The notes under the pieces were generated by a model. The model saw only the letters and a list, made by a program, of their open reading frames with translations. It was not told where the DNA came from and ran no database searches. From positions 1 to 15,179 of the forward strand of contig JAPLSK010000117.1 of the NCBI GenBank assembly GCA_026398675.1: 15,179 nucleotides of DNA, given 5' to 3'. The DNA comes from a bacterium (lineage in GTDB: Bacteria > RBG-13-66-14). A program made the translations under genes and the position numbers. Positions 6,805-14,020 of this stretch are shown one piece after another (within the stretch, counting starts at the first letter, position 1; each line of letters opens with the position of its first letter).

Positions 6805-8100
6805 TCACTCGTAGGACAGGCCCTCGGAGAGCAGCGCCATGGGGTCCACGGCCCAGGTGGCGAGGCGGACCTCGAAGTGGAGGTGGGGGCCGGTGGCGAC
6901 GCCGGTTTGGCCGATGGCGCCTATCTGCTGCCCCGCCTCCACCATCCGGCCCTCGGTCACCGCGAGGGCGCTCATGTGGTTGTAGAGGGTGAAAAGGCCG
7001 CGGCCGTGGTCTATGCAGACGAAATTCCCCCGAATGACGAACTCCCGGGCGAAGACGACCCTCCCCCGGGCGGCGGCGTATACCGGCGTGCCCTCGGGCA
7101 GGCCGCCGAAGTCGGTGCCGATGTGCGACTCGCTCCCGCCGGTGGAGAAGTCCCGCTTCTCGCCGAAGGGGCTGGTGACGTAGCCGCCCACCACGGGACG
7201 TCGGAAGGGGCCGGGCTCCCAGAACTGCTCCGGGGTGTAGACAGCCACCGCCTCGTTGACCAGGGCCGATTCGCGCTCGATGGTCTCGGATCCCAGCTTG
7301 CTCCCCACACTGGGGGTCAGGACGATGTAGCAGGAGGCGAATTCCCCCTCGTGGACGGTGACGTCGAACTCGTCCGTCTTTGGGCGGCCGTAGGCGTCGG
7401 TGTAGGTAATCTCCAGGGGAACCGACCCCGGCTCGGCCAAGAGTCTGCAGGCGGCCAGCGCCCGCCAGCAGCCGTTTTCCGTCGGGTAGAAGTTGAACGG
7501 CCGGTCGAAGATTTTACCCTCGGCGCCGGACACCGATCCGGAGAATAAGGCGTCCAGGACGATGGGCCGGCCCTGGACGACCCTCTCCGGCGATACGGTC
7601 AGGCTTTCGAGCACGGCGGGCGGCAGCTCCATGGTGAACACCCGCACGGCGGAGGCCGCGGAACGGGCGTCGCGGTCCACGGCCACCGCGCTCACCAGGA
7701 TGCCGTGTTCCCCCGAGCCCAGCTCGAGCGCGTTCAGGGCGACGCGGAATCGGCCGAAGCTCTTCAGCTCAACCGCGGGGAAGCGCACCGGGTAATCATC
7801 CACCCGGACGACCACCTCCCCCAGCACGCCCTCGGGGGCGAGGACGGTGAAGGTCAGCTCGCCGTCCCCGGTGAGCAACTCCCCCTCCAAAGGTGTGACC
7901 AGGGTAATCTCCGGGGGGAGGATTTCCGGTTGGCAGGCCGCGATGAAGAGCGCGAGCAGCGGAGCGATTGTGGGCAAGGGGTTTAACCGAGCGAACCGAG
8001 CTACGCCCCCGGCGAACCGAGTTATGCCCCCGGCAAACCGAACGAAGCGAGCTATGCCTCCGGCAAAACCCCTTGTTTCCCCAACTTTTTTAAGCGACAA
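6805..8100 (-). CDS. Lipoprotein with Ig-like region and M23 (LytM-type) metallopeptidase domain
   Basis: 431 residues from the TTG at 8100, or 390 from the TTG at 7977. In the longer form residues 5-40 are only the translation of an intergenic repeat (RFAGGITRFAGGVARFAR), so the shorter form is biologically likelier, although neither start has a good ribosome binding site. A hydrophobic segment ends in the lipobox FIAAC. Next come an Ig-like module (about 65-150), a second beta module with the GKIFDRPFNFYPTENGCWRAL stretch typical of M23 lipoproteins, and the peptidase. Zinc and catalytic residues are complete: H326 and D330 of HIGTD, H375 of YNH, H406 and H408 of HLH (long numbering). Expected role: cutting peptidoglycan cross-links in the periplasm, or activating an amidase. 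The ABC ATPase gene lies immediately upstream. Confidence 0.88.
   Translation of the reverse strand: MSLKKVGETRGFAGGIARFVRFAGGITRFAGGVARFARLNPLPTIAPLLALFIAACQPEILPPEITLVTPLEGELLTGDGELTFTVLAPEGVLGEVVVRVDDYPVRFPAVELKSFGRFRVALNALELGSGEHGILVSAVAVDRDARSAASAVRVFTMELPPAVLESLTVSPERVVQGRPIVLDALFSGSVSGAEGKIFDRPFNFYPTENGCWRALAACRLLAEPGSVPLEITYTDAYGRPKTDEFDVTVHEGEFASCYIVLTPSVGSKLGSETIERESALVNEAVAVYTPEQFWEPGPFRRPVVGGYVTSPFGEKRDFSTGGSESHIGTDFGGLPEGTPVYAAARGRVVFAREFVIRGNFVCIDHGRGLFTLYNHMSALAVTEGRMVEAGQQIGAIGQTGVATGPHLHFEVRLATWAVDPMALLSEGLSYE
7984..8068 (-). repeat. GTAGCTCG repeat family, locus 1 (three units)
   Basis: Read on the minus strand, three successive units carry GCCGGAGGCATAGCTCG, GCCGGGGGCATAACTCG and GCCGGGGGCGTAGCTCG, spaced by TTCG-type links. 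The array fills the gap between the ABC ATPase stop (8090) and the lipoprotein signal sequence. It is the only locus in this orientation. Confidence 0.8.
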
Positions 8101-8764
8101 GACGGCCGTCCTGGAGTTCGAGGGCCCGGTCGGCCCAGTCGGAAACCGATGCGTCGTGAGTCACCACGACCGCGGTGAGCCCCCGCCCGGCGACCTGCGC
8201 CCGTACAAGGTCCAGCATCTCCCGCCCCGTGGCGCGGTCCAGGTTCCCGGTGACCTCGTCGCCCAGGAGCAGCCGGGGCTCGGTGGAGAGCGCACGGGCC
8301 AGGGCCACGCGCTGGGCCTGGCCGCCGGATAGCTGGGATGGGAGGCTCTGCCCCCGGTCGGCGAGGCCCATTTCGGCCAGGAGCTCCGCCGCCTTGGTCC
8401 GGGCCTCCTCGAAGGAGAGCCCACGCACGAGGAGCGGCACCGCCACGTTCTCCAGCGCCGTGAGGTAGGGAAGCAGGTTGTACGTCTGGAAAACGAAGCC
8501 CACCTCGCGGTTGCGGTAGAGCGATAGCTCGCCGTCCCCCAAGCCGCCGAGGGACCTTCCCCCGACCCGGACCTCACCCGCCGTGGGGACGTCCAGCCCG
8601 CCGAGGAGGTTCAACAGGGTCGTCTTCCCCGAGCCGGAGGGGCCGGTGAGCGCAACCACCTCGCCGGGGAGCACGGCGAAGCTCACGTCCGCCAGGGCGT
8701 GGACCGTTACGCCGCCCGTGTAATCCTTCGCGAGCCCCCGGACCAGGACGTAGGGTTCAGGCAT
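8090..8764 (-). CDS. ABC transporter ATP-binding protein (LolD/MacB type)
   Basis: 224 residues from the ATG at 8764, which has AAGGA upstream and overlaps the previous stop by 8 bases. A longer start at 8785 would lie inside the previous gene. All ATPase motifs are present: Walker A GPSGSGKT (41-48), Q-loop Q93, signature LSGGQ (145-149), Walker B ending in D169-E170, D-loop GNLD, H-loop H203. FQTYNLLPYLTALENV and DEVTGNLD place it in the LolD/MacB/FtsE-like group, which energises lipoprotein release, efflux or cell-wall hydrolase control. The usual DEPTGNLD is DEVTGNLD here. No permease gene is next to it. Its downstream neighbour is an M23 lipoprotein, which recalls but does not prove an FtsEX-EnvC-like arrangement. 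Confidence 0.9.
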   Translation of the reverse strand: MPEPYVLVRGLAKDYTGGVTVHALADVSFAVLPGEVVALTGPSGSGKTTLLNLLGGLDVPTAGEVRVGGRSLGGLGDGELSLYRNREVGFVFQTYNLLPYLTALENVAVPLLVRGLSFEEARTKAAELLAEMGLADRGQSLPSQLSGGQAQRVALARALSTEPRLLLGDEVTGNLDRATGREMLDLVRAQVAGRGLTAVVVTHDASVSDWADRALELQDGRLVA

Positions 8765-11600
8765 TCTCCGCTTCCTTGAGTGCATCCCGGGCCAGGCCCA
8801 GCACCTCGTCCTGGGGCGGCTGCGAGTCCGGGACGGGGTTCTCCTCGGCCAGCCCTAGGTGTCGCCGGGCCGACTCCGCGTCGCCCGACCGGGCGTCGTA
8901 GAAGGCCCGGATGGCGTACACGAGCCCCTTTTGGTTGTCGAAGTCGTGTTCCTCGTAAAGCCGAAGCGCCTCGTCCAGAAGCTCCCCGGCCTCATCCGGC
9001 CGACCGATGCGAACGAGGTGATAACCGAGGAGCGAAGCCGTCCGCGCGACGCGGGGGATGTCCTTCGTTCTCCGCGCGAAGTGGAGGCTTTTCCCGAAAT
9101 CCCGTATCGCCCCTTCCCCGTCGTTCAGCCTGACCTCGATCTGGGCCAGGTTGAACAGCGCCAGGCTGAGCCCCGGATAGTAGCCCATCGCCTCGTACTC
9201 TTCGGCGCAGCGGTGCAGGATTGCCAAAGCCTCGTCGAGCCTCGAGACCTCGGTGAGGATGACGGAGAGGTTCAACTGGTTGTCCAGGACGAGGGATCGG
9301 TCGTCGGTTCTCTCCGCCAGCTCGATCGCCCGGCGGAGCTGCCGCTCCGATTCCTCGATGCGGTATAGATTGAAGTAGAGGACGGCCAGGTTGCCGTGGA
9401 CGATGGCCATGGCCCGGACCTCCTCGTCGGTGCGCGGGTCGGGCAGCAGCCCGGCCGCCTCCTCCACTATCTCCGCCGCCCGTTTCGTCCGTTTGGCGAA
9501 CATGTCGGGGTAGGAGCGGATGACCGCGATCGAAATTTTCAGGAACCGGTCGTCCCCCGCCGCCTCTTCGGCCCGACCGACCCACGTCGGAACCTCCGCG
9601 TTGCGGCCCAGCCTCGACAAGGATTGCACGGCGAGACAGCAGGTCTTCGTCGCGATCCGGTTATCGCGGAGCCGCATCGCTTCGTCGAAGGTCTTTTCGA
9701 TGAACGGCAGCGATTCGTCGGGGCGACCGAGCCGGGATAAAACGTCCGCCAGCGCCAGGCGGGCTCGGTTGGCCAGGGACGGTTCGTCCAGCCCCTCGGC
9801 GAGCTCGAGGGCGTGGCGGACCTCGACCTCCGCCGGACCGTAGGAGCCGTAGTTTTTCTTGTTCTCGCCGCTTTTCAGAAAGTACCCGGCGGCCTCCGGC
9901 AGATTCCCCGCCCGTTCGAAGTGGGCGGCGATTTCGCCAGGGGCGTAGCTCGCTTTGCTCGGTTCACCCGGCAGCTCGTCCAGGCCCGCCATGGCCTGGG
10001 CCACGTCGTGGTGGAGCCGCTTGCGCTCGTTGACCAAAAGCGACCGGTATGAAACCTCGCGCACCAGGGAGTGGCGGAAGAGGTAGGACAGCTCCTCTCT
10101 GGAATCGCGCACGGCGAGCCCCGCCGATTCGGCCTCGGCCAGCGCCTCGAGCCGACCGGGCAGGAGGGCTTCTATCAGCCTCTCGTCGAAGCGTTGGCCG
10201 ATGACGCTGGCCACGCGGAGAATTTCCGCGGAGGCCGGGCTCAGGCGGTCCACGCGGGCGAGGATGGTGGCGAAGACGTTGACGGGCAGCCGCTCGGGGA
10301 GATATCCGCCGCCGGCGACCCACCGGTCACCCCGGCGCACTATCAAACCCCGTTCGACGAGGTCCAGCACGAGCTGTTCGAGGAAGAAGGGGTTGCCCTG
10401 GGCCCGTTCGAGAACCAGCCGGCGGATTTCGTCCTCCAGCGGCAGGCCGTCCAGGAGCTCTTCGCCGATGCTCCAGATGCCGTCGTCGAGCTCCCCGAGA
10501 ACTATCTCCTCCGCGCCGATGCTCGTCAGGGGCCGCGTTCCCCGTTCGGCGAAGCGGCCCTCCCCGCGGGCCGTGGCCACCAGCACCAGCCTGCCGACTT
10601 CTCCGCAAGCCCGGAGCGCGGATTCGAGAACGCCGGTGGAGGAGTCGTCGGCCCAGTGGAGGTCGTCCACGGCGAGGAAAAGGCCCTCTCCGGCGAGCCC
10701 CTTTATCAGAGTGGTGACGCTTTCCACCAGGCTGGACTGGAGCGCCTCGGGGGCGTAGCCGGAGATGGCCCGGCGGTCCGGTTCGAGGTTGAAGACCAGG
10801 GCGCCGATGACCGTGCGCCAGCGACGACGGTCGAGGACCGATCTCTCCGGCAGCTCCTTTTCGAAGAGGGCGTCGAGCTTTTCGGCGGTCGAGGCGGGGG
10901 TGTCGGTTTCCAGGACGCCGGCCAGGTCCTCGTAGAGGCTCTGCAGGAGTCCGAAGTCGCGGTGCTGCCGGTCCACCCGGCCGGAGACGATCCGGTACCC
11001 GGCGGGTTCGGCGCGCTGGGCGGCCTCGACCAAAAGGCGGCTCTTGCCGATTCCGGCGTCGCCCAGGACGTAGAGCGCCCCGTAGCCTTTCTCCAAAAGG
11101 CGGTCTATCCTCAACAGTTCCTCGCGGCGACCGACCAGTTCGTAACGGAGCCGGACCGGCTTGATTCCGCCGGACCGCCCCAGGGCCAGCCAGGCGGTGA
11201 TTTCGCCGGCCTTCCCCTTGACCTTCTTGCGCCAGGCCAGCTCGAGGTTGACGTCCGCGCCGCAAAGTCGGCACGTCTCCTCGGAGACCAGGACCTGCCC
11301 CGGACCCGCGGCGTCGAGGAGCCGGGCCGCGAGGTTCACCGGGTCGCCGATGGCGGTGTATTCCCAGGCCGAGGCGCCGCCCACGGGGCCGACATAAACG
11401 TACCCGCCGGCCACCGCCGCGCCCGTCAAGCCCAGGTCCCGGACCAGTTCCAGGGCCAGGTTCACCCCGCGGCGGGGGTCGTCGTCGTGGGCCCTGGGGG
11501 TCCCCAGGAGTGCGAGCACCGCCTGTCGCTCGTCGAAGGGGACGATTTTGGCCAGCAGCGCCTCGTAGCGTTCGCACGTGCGGTGGGCCTTTATCACCAC
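8757..11600 (-). CDS. C-terminal fragment: second cyclase domain, ATPase and TPR region
   Basis: 947 residues from a GTG at 11600 that is inside the second cyclase domain, so it is not a true start. The open frame continues upstream as TTAVFALLPPAPTPDALDE. Cyclase residues run to about 115. The ATPase has GDAGIGKS at 180-187 and LAVDDLHWAD near 309-318, followed by an arginine-finger or winged-helix type region. From about 570 to the end are TPR-like repeats (for example NRARLALADVLSRLGRPDES and ALFNLAQIEVRLNDGEGA). At about residues 545-556 the peptide EPSKASYAPGE is encoded by a copy of the dispersed repeat. This part alone could still bind nucleotide and partner proteins. It ends 8 bases inside the ABC ATPase gene. 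Confidence 0.85.
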   Translation of the reverse strand: MVIKAHRTCERYEALLAKIVPFDERQAVLALLGTPRAHDDDPRRGVNLALELVRDLGLTGAAVAGGYVYVGPVGGASAWEYTAIGDPVNLAARLLDAAGPGQVLVSEETCRLCGADVNLELAWRKKVKGKAGEITAWLALGRSGGIKPVRLRYELVGRREELLRIDRLLEKGYGALYVLGDAGIGKSRLLVEAAQRAEPAGYRIVSGRVDRQHRDFGLLQSLYEDLAGVLETDTPASTAEKLDALFEKELPERSVLDRRRWRTVIGALVFNLEPDRRAISGYAPEALQSSLVESVTTLIKGLAGEGLFLAVDDLHWADDSSTGVLESALRACGEVGRLVLVATARGEGRFAERGTRPLTSIGAEEIVLGELDDGIWSIGEELLDGLPLEDEIRRLVLERAQGNPFFLEQLVLDLVERGLIVRRGDRWVAGGGYLPERLPVNVFATILARVDRLSPASAEILRVASVIGQRFDERLIEALLPGRLEALAEAESAGLAVRDSREELSYLFRHSLVREVSYRSLLVNERKRLHHDVAQAMAGLDELPGEPSKASYAPGEIAAHFERAGNLPEAAGYFLKSGENKKNYGSYGPAEVEVRHALELAEGLDEPSLANRARLALADVLSRLGRPDESLPFIEKTFDEAMRLRDNRIATKTCCLAVQSLSRLGRNAEVPTWVGRAEEAAGDDRFLKISIAVIRSYPDMFAKRTKRAAEIVEEAAGLLPDPRTDEEVRAMAIVHGNLAVLYFNLYRIEESERQLRRAIELAERTDDRSLVLDNQLNLSVILTEVSRLDEALAILHRCAEEYEAMGYYPGLSLALFNLAQIEVRLNDGEGAIRDFGKSLHFARRTKDIPRVARTASLLGYHLVRIGRPDEAGELLDEALRLYEEHDFDNQKGLVYAIRAFYDARSGDAESARRHLGLAEENPVPDSQPPQDEVLGLARDALKEAENA
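9933..9968 (+). repeat. GTAGCTCG repeat family, locus 2, inside a coding sequence
   Basis: TTCGCCAGGGGCGTAGCTCG, then CTTTGCTCGGTTCACC. It lies in the minus-strand cyclase/ATPase gene and is read in frame as G-EPSKASYAPGE between the ATPase part and the TPR repeats, without interrupting the frame. Confidence 0.75.
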
Positions 11601-12163
11601 CTCGTCGAGGGCGTCCGGCGTCGGAGCCGGCGGGAGCAGGGCGAAAACCGCCGTGGTTGGGCGCAGCCCGGCTCGGTGCGGCGGCGGCCGTGGAGGAAGG
11701 CGTACTCCCCGGGACCGACGAGCCTTTCCGCCCGCGAAACCTTGACCACCGCGTCACCGGTGAGGACGAGGTGACACCGGTCGGGACCGACGCGCCACAG
11801 CTCGAGCTCCATCCCGCTGGCGGCGACGAGATCGGCCTCCAGCCTGTACCGCCGTTTGCCGAACATTTGTTCGCCGAGCCCCGCCACGCGCCGGAGCATC
11901 CTGCGGCAGGCCCTCTCCCCGGCGTCGGCGTTCTGGAAATACGCCCAGTAGGCGTCGCCGCCGAACTGGAGGGTATGGCCGCCGCCGGAGGCCACCTCCT
12001 CGGTCAGGGCGCCGAAAAAGGCGTTCAAAAGGCCCGTGAGGTGCTCGTTGCCCTCGGGGCCCAGTTTGGTGAGCTCTTCGGTGAGGGGGGTGAAGCCCGT
12101 GACGTCCACGAGGCACAGAAGCCCGCCCTCGGCCCGCCAGAGCCTATCGGCGCCCCCGGTCAT
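11594..12163 (-). CDS. N-terminal fragment: first cyclase homology domain
   Basis: About 157 residues (MTGGADRLWRAEGGLLCLVDV... to PGEYAFLHG) read as one cyclase homology domain. The frame then gives an arginine-rich tail and stops at 11594. The frame change lies between about 11620 and 11695, a stretch that includes a run of GCC triplets (11677-11690 on the plus strand). Related proteins usually have a linker of some 50 residues between the two cyclase domains. Here PGEYAFLHG is followed almost directly by the second domain (TTAVFALLPP in the next frame), so coding sequence may also be missing. Confidence 0.75.
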   Translation of the reverse strand: MTGGADRLWRAEGGLLCLVDVTGFTPLTEELTKLGPEGNEHLTGLLNAFFGALTEEVASGGGHTLQFGGDAYWAYFQNADAGERACRRMLRRVAGLGEQMFGKRRYRLEADLVAASGMELELWRVGPDRCHLVLTGDAVVKVSRAERLVGPGEYAFLHGRRRTEPGCAQPRRFSPCSRRLRRRTPSTRW

Positions 12164-12900
12164 GGGCTCCTGCCTTCGCCCCCGACTTCGCGGCGGACGA
12201 GGTCGGAGGCCCGGAAGAGGGACTCGAAGGTCCCGGCGTCGGTCCACCAGCCGTCCACGAATCCGTGCTCGAGCAGGCCGCGTTTCAGGTAGGCGTTGTT
12301 GACGTCGGAGATTTCCAGCTCGTTCCGGCCGCTGGGGGAGAGGCCGCGGATGATGTCCCACACGAGGTCGTCGTAGAAGTAGACGCCTATGACCGCGTAG
12401 GGGCTGGCCGGCTTTTTCGGCTTCTCCTCGATGCGCAGAATTTTTCCCTTCCCGTCGAAAACCGGCACACCGAAACGCATGGGATCGGGCACCTCTTTCA
12501 ACAGAATCCTCGCCCCGCCGGGCTGCGCCTCGTAGGCGCGCGTCTCGTCCCCGATGCCGTGCTGGAGGAGGTTGTCCCCCAGAATCACGCACATCCTGTC
12601 CCCGCCGATGAAGTGTTCGCAGAGCCCCAGCGCCTCGGCGATGCCGCCGTGGCCCTTCTGGTAGGTGTAGTTGAGGTGCTCGAGGCCGAGCTCGTGGCCG
12701 TTGCCCAGAAGCTCCAGGAACCCGCCGGCGCTCTGGCCGCCGGTCACGAGCATTATCTCGGTTATCCCGGCGGCGATGAGCGTTTCCAGGGGGTAGTAGA
12801 TCATCGGCCGGTCGTAGACCGGGAGGAGGTGCTTGTTCGTGACCCGGGTCAGGGGGTCGAGGCGGGTTCCGAGACCGCCGGCCAGGACGATGCCCTTCAC
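12160..12900 (-). CDS. Sugar-1-phosphate nucleotidyltransferase (RmlA-like)
   Basis: 246 residues from a GTG at 12900 with GAAAGGG upstream. The N-terminus IVLAGGLGTRLDPLT...NKHLLPVYDRPMIYYP is the nucleotide-binding signature of glucose-1-phosphate thymidylyltransferases. ILGDN supplies the metal-binding Asp, and EEKPKKPASPYAVIGVYFYD is the conserved sugar-side motif. The enzyme would join a sugar 1-phosphate to dTTP (or UTP) to make an activated sugar in the cytoplasm. It is shorter than RmlA proper (about 290), like the StrD-type short branch. An RmlC-like gene lies directly upstream, which supports a dTDP-deoxysugar pathway, but RmlB and RmlD are not in the window. Its TGA overlaps the next ATG (ATGA). 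Confidence 0.88.
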   Translation of the reverse strand: MKGIVLAGGLGTRLDPLTRVTNKHLLPVYDRPMIYYPLETLIAAGITEIMLVTGGQSAGGFLELLGNGHELGLEHLNYTYQKGHGGIAEALGLCEHFIGGDRMCVILGDNLLQHGIGDETRAYEAQPGGARILLKEVPDPMRFGVPVFDGKGKILRIEEKPKKPASPYAVIGVYFYDDLVWDIIRGLSPSGRNELEISDVNNAYLKRGLLEHGFVDGWWTDAGTFESLFRASDLVRREVGGEGRSP

Positions 12901-12909
12901 GCTAACCCT

Positions 12910-13060
12910 TTCGCCGGGGGCGTTACTTCTTTTACGGCTGCGCCGTCGCGGATACGCCGGGACCGCTATTTCTTTTCGTCTGGGGCGTTACTTCGGTTCG
13001 CCGGGGGCGTAGCTCGGTTCGCTCGGTTCGCTCGTTTCGCCGGGGCGTTACTTCGTTTCT
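12910..13060 (+). repeat. GTAGCTCG repeat family, locus 3 (degenerate array)
   Basis: The gap between the RmlC-like and RmlA-like genes is filled by repeat units. Best conserved is 12981-13060, with GGGGCGTTACTTCGGTTCGC, then GCCGGGGGCGTAGCTCG, then two CTCGGTTCG links and another GGGGCGTTACTTCG. The part from 12910 to 12980 is worn (CGTTACTTCTTTTACGG). No gene is seen in this stretch. Confidence 0.75.
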
Positions 13061-13899
13061 CAGCCGTCCACGCGGTTCCAGTCAAAGGGGATGTCGTTGT
13101 CGTGGGGGTCGAGGCGCAGCTCGTCGGGGTGGATGTAGTCGTAGGTTCCGGTGGGGATGTTGAGCACCAGGGCCGGCGCGGGACCCAGGGCGGCGAAGCC
13201 GTGCTGCACACCGGCGGGGATGAGGACGAGCCGGGGGGATAGGTTGCCGATGATGAACTGGTTCACCGAGCCGTGGGTGGGCGATCCGGGGCGGCCGTCG
13301 TAGAGGACCAGCCGGGCGGTGCCGGATATGCACGAGAAGCGGTCGGTCTGAGCGCGGTGCGCGTGCCAGGCCTTGATCACGCCGGGGTAGACGCAGGTGA
13401 CGTACGCCTGGCCGAAGGGGGCGTCGTCGCCGAAGAAGCCGAAGTCATCGGCGCGCAGAACCTCCATCAGGTAGCCCCGGGCGTCGGGGTTGATGCGCAG
13501 CTCCTTGACCAGCACCCCCTCGATCAGCTCGAAGTCCACCCGGTGCTCACCCTTTTTCGCCTTGTCGGGACGGGGGGCGGGCTCCGGTTTTGTCGGGGCG
13601 TTACTCGGTTCGCCGGGGGCGTAGCTCGCTACGCTCGGTTCGCTTAGTTTCGCCGACGGTCCCCCGAGCGTCTGGAGGATTTTCTCCATCTTCTCGGCGG
13701 TGGAATAGCGGACTTTCGGCTCGGTTGAGTAGAGCAACCGGCGGATGGTCGTGACCTTCAGGCCGCTCTTTAGCGCGATTTCCTCGAACACGCTCTTCCA
13801 AAAGCGGGGGTTCTGGTCCCGGTTTTTCGCTATCACACGGCACCGATCGCGGATTTCGTGGGCCATCCGCTTGACCTCCTGCACCGTAATATTCTTCAT
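13060..13899 (-). CDS. HTH domain fused to RmlC-like sugar epimerase (cupin)
   Basis: A 279-residue protein. Residues 1-80 look like a helix-turn-helix regulator of the XRE/LacI kind: EEIALKSGLKVTTIRRLL, then YSTAEKMEKILQTL. Residues 84-118 are a low-complexity linker holding EPSVASYAPGEPSNAP, supplied by the dispersed repeat. Residues 119-279 align to dTDP-4-dehydrorhamnose 3,5-epimerases: NPDARGYLMEV, IKAWH (H179 at the catalytic-base position), GSPTHG, IPAGVQHGF (H233), YDYIHPDELRLDP and a final FDW. The usual catalytic Lys is Arg (R187) here. The epimerase part would act on a dTDP-4-keto sugar or be a sensor using that fold. The gene is first in the minus-strand series, with its own promoter at 13945-13973. 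Confidence 0.82.
   Translation of the reverse strand: MKNITVQEVKRMAHEIRDRCRVIAKNRDQNPRFWKSVFEEIALKSGLKVTTIRRLLYSTEPKVRYSTAEKMEKILQTLGGPSAKLSEPSVASYAPGEPSNAPTKPEPAPRPDKAKKGEHRVDFELIEGVLVKELRINPDARGYLMEVLRADDFGFFGDDAPFGQAYVTCVYPGVIKAWHAHRAQTDRFSCISGTARLVLYDGRPGSPTHGSVNQFIIGNLSPRLVLIPAGVQHGFAALGPAPALVLNIPTGTYDYIHPDELRLDPHDNDIPFDWNRVDG
13592..13654 (+). repeat. GTAGCTCG repeat family, locus 4, inside a coding sequence
   Basis: Contains GGGGCGTTACTCGGTTCGCC, GGGGGCGTAGCTCG and CTACGCTCGGTTCGCTTAG. On the minus strand it encodes LSEPSVASYAPGEPSNAPTK in the linker of the HTH-RmlC fusion, in the same reading frame as the copy in the cyclase/ATPase gene. Confidence 0.8.
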
Positions 13900-13944
13900 C
13901 CAACCCCCATCTGTGCGGGCTTAAGGCGCTCATCGAACGCCGTA

Positions 13945-13973
13945 ACTATAAACCAGCCGCCCCATTTGGTCAA
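13945..13973 (-). promoter_or_regulatory. Sigma-70-like promoter for the HTH-RmlC gene and downstream series
   Basis: On the minus strand TTGACC (13973-13968) and TATAGT (13950-13945) are 17 bases apart. Each box differs from consensus by one base. It lies 46 bases ahead of the start at 13899 and is the best promoter match seen in the window. Confidence 0.7.
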
Positions 13974-13981
13974 CCAGGCCC

Positions 13982-14010
13982 TTGCCCCGCGGTCCGGAGT
14001 GAGCTAGAAT
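13982..14010 (+). promoter_or_regulatory. Sigma-70-like promoter for the ferredoxin gene
   Basis: TTGCCC (13982-13987) and TAGAAT (14005-14010) are 17 bases apart. It is divergent from, and almost abuts, the minus-strand promoter at 13945-13973, so a regulator bound between them could control both. Confidence 0.55.
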
Positions 14011-14020
14011 ATCAGGTGGA

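Larger units (their letters stand above)
8757..12163 (-). pseudogene. Class III nucleotide cyclase (two domains) / AAA-type ATPase / TPR protein, frame-broken
   Basis: The layout matches the large cyclase-ATPase-TPR proteins related to soluble adenylyl cyclase. The first cyclase domain starts LCLVDVTGFTPL (metal-binding Asp) with GGDAYWAYF (second Asp). The second has KIVPFDERQAVLALLGTPRAHDDDP and WEYTAIGDPVNLAARL, including the Asn and Arg of the catalytic site. Then come a P-loop ATPase (Walker A GDAGIGKS, Walker B LFLAVDDLHWAD) and some 400 residues of TPR-type helices. Such proteins would make cAMP under ATPase/TPR control, or act as degenerate signalling scaffolds. The first domain (ATG 12163) and the rest (open from about 11700 to 8757) are in different frames. 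The 3,407-base total is not a multiple of three. The ATG overlaps the nucleotidyltransferase stop as ATGA. Sequencing error and real decay are both possible. Confidence 0.82.

Noticed and set aside
7984..8068. Possible CRISPR array in the three-unit repeat
   Set aside because: Units are short and follow each other without unique spacers, and no cas genes are present.
8765..8785. Longer start of the ABC ATPase at 8785
   Set aside because: It adds MHSRKRR from within the previous gene. The ATG at 8764 has better spacing from AAGGA and matches family length.
10071..11774. A 567-codon plus-strand open frame opposite the cyclase-ATPase gene
   Set aside because: It is antisense to a gene with clear domains. 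Its composition (G, A, E, P, V rich, no motif) is the usual shadow of a GC-rich gene.
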